From Yinghuangia soli (GTDB lineage: Bacteria; Actinomycetota; Actinomycetes; Streptomycetales; Streptomycetaceae): a stretch of 64,000 bases of DNA. The stretch spans positions 520,855 to 584,854 of the forward strand of contig NZ_JAKFHA010000001.1 of assembly GCF_021502675.1 (NCBI RefSeq), given 5' to 3'. Both the position numbers and the translations under genes were made by a program. The notes under the pieces are model-generated. The model saw only the letters and a list, made by a program, of their open reading frames with translations. It ran no database searches and was not told where the DNA came from. The stretch's first letter is position 1; every line of letters begins with the position of its first letter. Positions 58,649 to 64,000 of the stretch are shown in pieces.

Positions 58649-59407
58649 ATGAACCCCACTTTCGTATCCCCGGGATCCCCCGAGCCCCGTCCCGGCTCGG
58701 GCACCGCCACCGGCACCGGCCGCCGGTCCGCGCGCAAGCGCGTCCGCGTCCCCATCGTGATGCTGTGGGTCGGCACGGTCACCGTGTCGACCGGCATCGG
58801 GACCGCGCTCGGTGCGACGGTGTTCGCGGACATGGGGCGCGGCAGCCCGGACACGGTGACGGTGTCGAACCCCTTCGCCGGTCCGCGGGCCACACCGAGC
58901 GGCTCGGGCGCTCCAGGGCCGGCGCCGAACGCCGCCGGCAGTAAACCGGCTTCGGGCGCGTCCGGGAGCACGCCGAGCGAGGTCACGGTCCGCTGCGACG
59001 CCGGCGACGGCGCGGACATCCCCGACCCGGGCGCCACCGACCCGGACAAGCTCGCCCCTGGCGCGCGGGCCGCGTACCGCAAGGCCGAGGAGGCGATGGC
59101 GGCGGCGAAGATCACCCTCACGCTGCGCTCCGGGGCCCGGACGTACGAGCACCAGAAGCTCCTGTGGGACACCGAAGTGGCATGCAAGGGATCGGAGTCC
59201 GCGGCCCGCGCCCGGGTGCTGCCGCCCGGCGAGTCCTCCCATGTGCAGGGCACGGCCATCGACATCGCCCCGAAGGCCGCGCAGACCTGGCTCGAACGCA
59301 ACGGCTCGCGCTTCGGGTGGTGTCGGATGTACGACAACGAGCCGTGGCACTTCGAATACTCCGCGTCGTACACCGCCGGCTGCCCGGACCGGAAGCCGCA
59401 CCCCTGA
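58649..59407 (+). CDS. M15 D-alanyl-D-alanine carboxypeptidase-like membrane protein
   Basis: This 252-residue protein has a short basic start, one helix (about 35-61, VPIVMLWVGTVTVSTGIGTA), a Gly/Pro/Ser-rich stalk and a C-terminal VanY-like M15 domain. The zinc signature S-x-H-x6-D is present as SSHVQGTAIDI, and the second histidine is in EPWHFEYSA. It should trim peptidoglycan stem peptides outside the membrane. It lies 133 nt after the FtsX-like permease; co-regulation is possible. The ATG at 58649 has GAAAGGA upstream. Confidence 0.87.
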   Translation: MNPTFVSPGSPEPRPGSGTATGTGRRSARKRVRVPIVMLWVGTVTVSTGIGTALGATVFADMGRGSPDTVTVSNPFAGPRATPSGSGAPGPAPNAAGSKPASGASGSTPSEVTVRCDAGDGADIPDPGATDPDKLAPGARAAYRKAEEAMAAAKITLTLRSGARTYEHQKLLWDTEVACKGSESAARARVLPPGESSHVQGTAIDIAPKAAQTWLERNGSRFGWCRMYDNEPWHFEYSASYTAGCPDRKPHP

Positions 59408-59552
59408 CCGGCTGCGGATCCGGTCGTTCCGGTCGATCGGCCGGTTCCCGTCGCCGCCGCCCGGTATGGGCCGCTAACGTTGCCCCAGCGGCCGTGCCGG
59501 GTGTGCCGCCCAAGCCCCCGGCCTCGCCGAACTCTCGCTCGCAGGAGACGCA

Positions 59553-60233
59553 TTGGTCGAGCAGAACGACTGGGGCAAGGCCCGGATCCTGCTGGTCGAC
59601 GACCGGCCGGAGAACCTCTTGGCGCTGGAGGCCACACTTTCCGCGCTGGACCAGCAGCTGGTCCGTGCCGGATCGGGCGAGGAGGCCCTCAAGGCCCTTC
59701 TCCTCCAGGAGTTCGCGCTGATCCTCCTGGACGTGCACATGCCGGGCATGGACGGTTTCGAGACCGCCGGGCACATCAAGGCCCGGGAGTCGACGCGCGA
59801 CATCCCGATCATCTTCCTGACCGCGGACGACCGCAGCACGCACCACACCTTCCGCGGCTATGCGGCCGGCGCGGTCGACTATGTGACCAAGCCGTTCGAT
59901 CCGTGGGTGCTGCGGTCGAAGGTCGCGGTCTTCGTGAAGCTGTACGCCCAGCAGCGGCAACTCCGCGCCCAGCAGGCCGCCTTCGCCGGGGGCGCGGAGG
60001 CCGCGGAGGCCGCGGGGGCGACGCCGTCGGCGGCGTTCCTGCGCAGTTTCGCGCGTGCCGCCGAGGTGTCGCTGGCCGAGGCCGAGGAGTCCGCGGCCGG
60101 GCTCGCCGACCGCTTGCGGGACGCCAAGGACGGCGAATCCGCGGCAGCCGCCGACCGGTTGACCGGTCAGCTGGCGGACTTGCGCCGTGCGCTGGACGAA
60201 CTGGCGGCGCGGCTCCCGGCCCGGGAACCGTGA
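59553..60233 (+). CDS. orphan response regulator without DNA-binding domain
   Basis: This 226-residue protein begins with a complete receiver domain: acid pair in ARILLVDDRPENLL, phosphoacceptor Asp in LILLDVHMPGMDGF, Thr in IIFLTADD, Lys in VDYVTKPFDP. The C-terminal 90 residues are Ala/Glu-rich coiled coil, with no helix-turn-helix or enzyme domain. It may act by protein contact. No histidine kinase is in the window. The TTG at 59553 follows AGGAG. Its last 67 nt overlap the 3' end of the convergent TetR gene. Confidence 0.87.
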   Translation: MVEQNDWGKARILLVDDRPENLLALEATLSALDQQLVRAGSGEEALKALLLQEFALILLDVHMPGMDGFETAGHIKARESTRDIPIIFLTADDRSTHHTFRGYAAGAVDYVTKPFDPWVLRSKVAVFVKLYAQQRQLRAQQAAFAGGAEAAEAAGATPSAAFLRSFARAAEVSLAEAEESAAGLADRLRDAKDGESAAAADRLTGQLADLRRALDELAARLPAREP

Positions 60234-60997
60234 GCCCGGCCGCCTGACGCGCGTGCCGGGTTGGCCCCGGTTCCGATTCCCGTCCCGGATTCGGGGGCGG
60301 TTCCGGGTCCAGGGTCGGTTCCGGGTTCGGGTTCGGGTTCGGCGAGCACGCCGACCGCTGCGGCCTTGAGTTCGCCGATCAGTTCGTCGAACGGCAGGTC
60401 GATCTCCACGCCGTCGGCGAGCCGCCGCTCGGTGTCCGCGAGCGTCGCCGTCACCAGCAGGTGCATGAGCCGCAGCCGCAAGGCCCGGCGGGCCGGGGCC
60501 TGGCCGGGCGCGGCGGCCGCGAGTGCCGCGTCCAGCCGGGCCAGGACCTCGCGGACGCCGCCGGTGGTCTCCGCGCCGAGGGGCGGGGTGACCGGGGCGC
60601 CTTCGAGGGTGAAGCGGTGGATGAAGCGTGCGTAGTGGCTGTCCGCGCGGCCGTCGCGCATGGCCTCGGCGAGCGGGCGCACATAGACGTCCACCAGCCG
60701 GTCCAGCGCATCGAGCGCGCCCGGCCCGGTCGCGGGCAGATCCTCGGGCAGCGAGGCCAGGAGTTCGAGGCGGCGCCGGTTGAGGGGGGCCAGCCGGTCT
60801 TCGTAGAGCGCGCGGACCAGGGCGTCGCGCGTACCGAAGTGGTACTGCACCGCGGAGTTGTTGCGCTGGCCGGCCGCCGCGCCGATCTCGCGCAGCGACA
60901 CGTCGGCGACGCCGCGTTCGGCGAAGAGGCGTTCGGCCGCGTCCAGGATCCGGGCGCGGGTCTCGGTCTTGACATCCACGCGAGGAGTGTAAGACAT
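60167..60997 (-). CDS. TetR-family regulator paired with TauD dioxygenase
   Basis: This 276-residue TetR-type regulator has its DNA-binding domain at residues 8-55, with VSLREIGAAAGQRNNSAVQY as the helix-turn-helix. The C-terminal 60 residues are a low-complexity Glu/Pro/Gly/Thr then Arg/Ser tail that overlaps the convergent response-regulator gene. The ATG at 60997 lies inside one of two operators (60990-61029) and has no ribosome site, so the mRNA may be leaderless; GTG 60979 is an alternative. It is divergent from the second TauD dioxygenase and probably represses it and itself. Confidence 0.9.
   Translation of the reverse strand: MSYTPRVDVKTETRARILDAAERLFAERGVADVSLREIGAAAGQRNNSAVQYHFGTRDALVRALYEDRLAPLNRRRLELLASLPEDLPATGPGALDALDRLVDVYVRPLAEAMRDGRADSHYARFIHRFTLEGAPVTPPLGAETTGGVREVLARLDAALAAAAPGQAPARRALRLRLMHLLVTATLADTERRLADGVEIDLPFDELIGELKAAAVGVLAEPEPEPGTDPGPGTAPESGTGIGTGANPARASGGRAHGSRAGSRAASSSSARRKSAS
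60270..60346. repeat. hexanucleotide-like repeat in the TetR tail
   Basis: Variants of GGTTCC/GGGTTC recur about every six bases through this stretch. On the minus strand they encode the tail EPEPEPGTDPGPG. It is probably a slippage-prone repeat within the TetR C-terminus. Confidence 0.75.
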
Positions 60998-61029
60998 TCC
61001 GTCTCACATCATTAAGACAGATTGTCTCA
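60990..61029. promoter_or_regulatory. two 17-bp TetR operators
   Basis: TAAGACATTCCGTCTCA (60990-61006) and TAAGACAGATTGTCTCA (61013-61029) are two copies of one inverted repeat (AGAC...GTCT), 23 bp apart, about two helical turns on the same face. They lie between the divergent TetR and TauD genes; the first covers the TetR start codon. This is strong sequence evidence for operators. Confidence 0.85.
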
Positions 61030-61050
61030 ACACTCTCTGCGAGGTGCGGC

Positions 61051-61851
61051 ATGCTCGACGTACGCCCGCTCACCCCTGCCATCGGCGCCGAGGTCCACGG
61101 GCTCGATCTGCGCGGCGGCCTGGACGCCGCGACGTACGCGGCGCTCACCGACGCACTGCACACCCACCAGGTCCTCTTCTTCCGGGACCAGGACATCACC
61201 GCGCACCAGCAGCGGGATTTCGCCGCGGGTTTCGGGGTGCTCCAGCACTTCCCGTTCGGCCGTCCCGCGGCCCCCGACCTGCCCGAGGTGATGGTGCTGC
61301 CCACCGACGGCTCGGGGCCGAAGGTCTCCAATGCCGACACCTGGCACAGCGATGCGACGTTCCTGGCCCGGCCCCCGATGGGCACGATCCTGCGCGCGGT
61401 CACCCTGCCTGCGCTCGGCGGGGACACGTTGTGGGCGGACATGGAGAGCGCGTACCAGGCGCTGTCCGCGCCGCTGCGGGAGATGCTCGACGGGCTGACC
61501 GCGGAGCACGACTTCACCAAGTCCCGGGCGCACCGCGGCGGGGACAAGGACGCGCTGCCGCCGTCGGTGCACCCGGTGGTGCGCACGCACCCGGCCACCG
61601 GGCGGCGCTGCCTCTACGTCAACCGGGTGTTCACCACCCGGATCGTGGAACTGGACGCCCGGGAGAACGAGTTGATTCTTCCGTACCTCTTCGAGCACGT
61701 CGCCCGCCCGGAGTTCCAGGTGCGCTTCCGGTGGCGGGCGGGCGACGTCGCCTTCTGGGACAACCGCAGCACGCAGCATTACGCCGCCTACGACTATGCG
61801 GGCCCGCGCGTGATGCACCGCATCGTCATCGAGGGCGACGAGCCCCGCTGA
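61051..61851 (+). CDS. TauD/TfdA-family Fe(II)/2-oxoglutarate dioxygenase
   Basis: This 266-residue dioxygenase has a family start LDVRPLTPAIGAEVHGLDLR, iron ligands H99-x-D101 in DTWHSDATF and H256 in RVMHRIVIE, and 2-oxoglutarate/active-site strands VHPVVRTHPATGRRCLYVNR and WDNRSTQHYA. It is closer to sulfonate/alkylsulfatase TauD enzymes than the paralogue at 2152. The ATG at 61051 has GAGGTG upstream. It is divergent from a TetR repressor with clear operators, so it is probably induced by a substrate-like ligand. Confidence 0.93.
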   Translation: MLDVRPLTPAIGAEVHGLDLRGGLDAATYAALTDALHTHQVLFFRDQDITAHQQRDFAAGFGVLQHFPFGRPAAPDLPEVMVLPTDGSGPKVSNADTWHSDATFLARPPMGTILRAVTLPALGGDTLWADMESAYQALSAPLREMLDGLTAEHDFTKSRAHRGGDKDALPPSVHPVVRTHPATGRRCLYVNRVFTTRIVELDARENELILPYLFEHVARPEFQVRFRWRAGDVAFWDNRSTQHYAAYDYAGPRVMHRIVIEGDEPR

Positions 61852-61883
61852 CGCAGGGCGTGCCGTTCAGCCGCAGGGCGCGT

Positions 61884-61930
61884 GCTTCGGTCGGCTTCGG
61901 TCGGCTTCGGCCGGCTTCGGCCGGCTTCAG
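61884..61930. repeat. 10-bp tandem repeat between convergent genes
   Basis: GCTTCGGTCG is repeated twice, then GCTTCGGCCG twice, then GCTTCAG: about 4.7 units of 10 bp at 61884-61930. It lies between the TauD gene and the 3' end of the phosphatase gene. It is probably a slippage tract; no function is evident. Confidence 0.9.
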
Positions 61931-61936
61931 TGGGCG

Positions 61937-62881
61937 TCAGTCCAGCAGGCGGGCGCGCAGGTGGCCGACGGTGCTCGGCGACAGGCGCAGCCCGCGCCGG
62001 ATGTAGCGGTCCACCGAGCCGTACTCGCTGCGCATCACGGCAAGCGACTCCTCGATGTATTCGGGGCGTTGCTCCATCAAGGGACGGATGAGCTCCACGT
62101 CGATGCCGCGCGAGCGCAGGAAGGCGTAGGTCGCCTCGTTCGAGGCCCGGCGGTAGACGTTCGAGAGCATGTAGTCCTCGACGATCGTCGCGCGCGGGAC
62201 GTCGAGGGCCTCCAGCAGCAGTGCGCTCATCCAGCCGGTGCGGTCCTTGCCTGCGGTGCAGTGGTACAGCAGCGCGTTGCCGCTGCGGTCCTCGGCGATG
62301 CGGCGCAGGGTGTCGCCGAAGCCGGCCCGGCCCGCGTCGGACAGCACCATGTTGCGCTGCCCTTCGAGCATGAGCGCGGCGCCCTTGCCGCCGCCCAATA
62401 TCTGCTCCAGGTAGCCGAGGTCGCCGGTCGCGAGCGCGCGCCCGATGGCCTCGGCCATCGCGCCGCCCGCGGCGTCCAGGACCGGGCTGAGCACCTGCTG
62501 CGCCCCGGGCGGCAGGCGGTCCGCGCCGTCCTTGGCGATCTCCGGGGCGCCGCGGAAGTCGACCACGGTACGCACCTTCAGACCGGCCAGCTTGGCCAGG
62601 TCCGCATCGGTCAACTTGCCGAGCGCGTCGGCGCGGTAGACCCGCCCCCACCGCACCCGCCGCCCGCACCCGGCGCGGTATCCGCCGAGGTCGCGCGTGT
62701 TCACCGCGCCCGCCAGCGGCACGAGCCGCTCCCGGGTCCCGGTGCCGCCTCCGTGCGCGGCCGCGGTACCGGGCAGCAGAGCCGCGCCGGCGGCCCCCGC
62801 GATCCCGACCATGAAGCCGCGGCGCCCCAAGGCGCCCGCGCGTCCGCTGTTTTCCGGCAGGCCGGCAGAGCCTGATCCCAT
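61937..62881 (-). CDS. secreted tyrosine-protein phosphatase (PtpB-like)
   Basis: This 314-residue protein has a twin-arginine signal (GRRGFMVGIAGAAGAALLPG, then AAAHG) and a C-terminal Tyr_phosphatase_3 domain. The P-loop is HCTAGKDRTG (C-x5-R), and the aligned start NTRDLGGYRA is a family mark shared with mycobacterial PtpB. The ATG at 62881 is chosen for GGAGG five bases upstream. The export signal is notable: it would act outside the cell or in the envelope. It stands alone, divergent from the RDD gene. Confidence 0.9.
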   Translation of the reverse strand: MGSGSAGLPENSGRAGALGRRGFMVGIAGAAGAALLPGTAAAHGGGTGTRERLVPLAGAVNTRDLGGYRAGCGRRVRWGRVYRADALGKLTDADLAKLAGLKVRTVVDFRGAPEIAKDGADRLPPGAQQVLSPVLDAAGGAMAEAIGRALATGDLGYLEQILGGGKGAALMLEGQRNMVLSDAGRAGFGDTLRRIAEDRSGNALLYHCTAGKDRTGWMSALLLEALDVPRATIVEDYMLSNVYRRASNEATYAFLRSRGIDVELIRPLMEQRPEYIEESLAVMRSEYGSVDRYIRRGLRLSPSTVGHLRARLLD

Positions 62882-63071
62882 GGTTCCTCCGTCGATGGGC
62901 GACAAGCGGAACTTGGTCTACCAGGTGTGTCCTACGAGTGGAACAGCGTCGCCGGTCAGGCGGCCTTCGGCGTTCGGCTGCGTGCGGGCGGGACGACTGC
63001 CTACGCTGGGGCGATCGACCGTGCGCTGGGTGGGGCAGCGCGGGGAGGCGGTCGCGGGGTGGGGGTGCACG

Positions 63072-63953
63072 GTGTCGGGATGGCCTTACGGGCAGCAGTC
63101 CGGTTCTCCGCAGGATCCGTACGATTCGCAGAGTCCGCAGAGTCCGCAGGGGTATCCGGGTTATCCCGATGCGGCCCCGGGCGGCATTCCGGGGCAGGCC
63201 GGGCCTGCGGACCCTTACGGGCAGCAGTACGCGTACCCGGCCGCGCCGAGCGCGGGATACCCCGGCGCCGCGCCCAGCGCGTCTCCCGCCTATTCGTCCG
63301 GCTATCCGTCCGGCCCCGACTACAGCTACTCCCACGACGGTCCGGATGAACCGCACAAGGACTTCGGGCTCCGCCGCAAGCGCGTGCTGGCCCGGGTGCT
63401 CGACCTCGTCCTGCTGGTCGTGCTGTGGGCGGTGCTCATCGGGACGTTCCTGCGGCAGATCCAGCAGCGCGCCGCGGAGGTCGGCTCGGACGTCATCCTC
63501 GACCTGCTCCGCAACCCCACGGCCGACGACGCCGAGGTGCTCGACGTGATCGAGGGTGCGCAGCTGGATGCCGTGCACGACATCAGCGTGCTCGTGCTGT
63601 GGTTCGGGGTGGCGATCTATCTCCTGCCGCTGGTCTACGAGTTCGTCTTCCTTGCGGTGTTCGGCCGGACGCCCGGGAAGATGCTGTGCGGGCTGGCGGT
63701 CCGCGCCAAGTCCGACCCCGACGGCCGCAAGGTGCGGTTCCGCGGCATGATCCGCGCGCTCGTCTTCACGGGCGTACCGTCGGGCGTCTTCTACCTGACG
63801 GTCGTCGCCCACGAAAACGGCGACACGGCCCTCGCCGGCGTGGGCTGGCTGGTCCTCCTGGCCGGCATCGCCGCGCTGTGGCTCATGCTCACCCCGGCCC
63901 GCCGCGGCCTCCACGACCTCCTCAGCGGAACGGTCGTCGTCTCCACCCGCTGA
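63072..63953 (+). CDS. RDD-family membrane protein with Pro/Gly/Tyr-rich tail
   Basis: This 293-residue protein has an N-terminal 95-residue tail rich in Pro, Gly, Gln and Tyr (SGWPYGQQSGSPQDPYDSQS), then an RDD domain with about four helices: KRVLARVLDLVLLVVLWAVL with the conserved Arg/Asp pair, FGVAIYLLPLVYEFVFLAVF, GRTPGKMLCGLAV and the C-terminal LAGVGWLVLLAGIAALWLML. RDD proteins are common in actinobacteria and mostly of unknown function. The GTG at 63072 gives the usual VSGWPYG start. Nothing is seen between its end and the window edge. Confidence 0.87.
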   Translation: MSGWPYGQQSGSPQDPYDSQSPQSPQGYPGYPDAAPGGIPGQAGPADPYGQQYAYPAAPSAGYPGAAPSASPAYSSGYPSGPDYSYSHDGPDEPHKDFGLRRKRVLARVLDLVLLVVLWAVLIGTFLRQIQQRAAEVGSDVILDLLRNPTADDAEVLDVIEGAQLDAVHDISVLVLWFGVAIYLLPLVYEFVFLAVFGRTPGKMLCGLAVRAKSDPDGRKVRFRGMIRALVFTGVPSGVFYLTVVAHENGDTALAGVGWLVLLAGIAALWLMLTPARRGLHDLLSGTVVVSTR

Positions 63954-64000
63954 GCCGGGCCGCGTCCGTCCACATCTCGGTCGCACCGCGTCCACACCGC

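Noticed and set aside
61884-61930. Tandem repeats considered as a CRISPR array
   Set aside because: The units are 10 bp and contiguous, with no spacers, and no cas genes are present.

Overview
The window is very GC-rich, with GTG/TTG starts, many 4-nt ATGA/GTGA gene overlaps, a Streptomyces-type hopanoid cluster, an IdeR/DmdR1-like iron box and a Zur-like zinc box. This points to a chromosomal segment of a Streptomyces-like actinomycete (Streptomycetales or a close relative). I saw no rRNA, tRNA, CRISPR, transposase or phage gene. About 57 protein genes are supported.

Layout. 1-3.7 kb: the edge of a LysR regulator, a Rid protein, a LuxR regulator, and a TauD-type dioxygenase with a TetR regulator. 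3.8-9.8 kb: a ROK repressor divergent from a sugar-oxidation operon (two Gfo/Idh/MocA dehydrogenases, a TIM-barrel isomerase/epimerase, a quinone-type oxidoreductase); the first dehydrogenase is broken by one extra C in a C4 run. 9.8-15.7 kb: methyltransferase, HAD hydrolase, a kinase-fold/PQQ-propeller membrane protein without the catalytic HRD aspartate, an ArsB-like permease and an isochorismatase-fold hydrolase. 15.7-21.6 kb: FAD dehydrogenase divergent from an acyl-CoA ligase; MarR repressor divergent from a 14-TM exporter. 21.7-26 kb: FecCD-type metal-chelate ABC importer with a His-rich binding protein, divergent from an MFS exporter across a Zur-like box. 26-34.6 kb: deazaflavin-dependent reductase, large secreted subtilisin, SDR plus two amidohydrolases, membrane protein, ECF sigma factor.

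34.6-44.9 kb: a sigma-factor partner, then the hopanoid operon on the minus strand (hpnC-hpnD-hpnE-prenyl synthase-shc-hpnG-hpnO), in which hpnG abuts hpnO directly and no hpnH is present, then a PPOX-fold protein. 45-50.8 kb: a complete Dpp/Opp-type ABC importer. 50.9-52.9 kb: a heme-iron locus in which heme oxygenase is divergent, across an iron box, from a membrane-anchored neocarzinostatin-fold protein and a DUF2470 protein. 53-59.4 kb: MFS exporter, PadR repressor with an ABC/FtsX-type export pair, M15 peptidase. 59.5-64 kb: orphan response regulator, a second TetR/TauD pair with two clear 17-bp operators, a Tat-secreted tyrosine phosphatase and an RDD membrane protein.

The most interesting points are the iron-box locus pairing a neocarzinostatin-fold surface protein with heme-degradation proteins next to a Dpp-like importer, the Zur-box chelate importer/exporter set, the predicted pseudokinase receptor, and the contracted hopanoid operon. 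All functions come from reading motifs and context; nothing was searched against a database.
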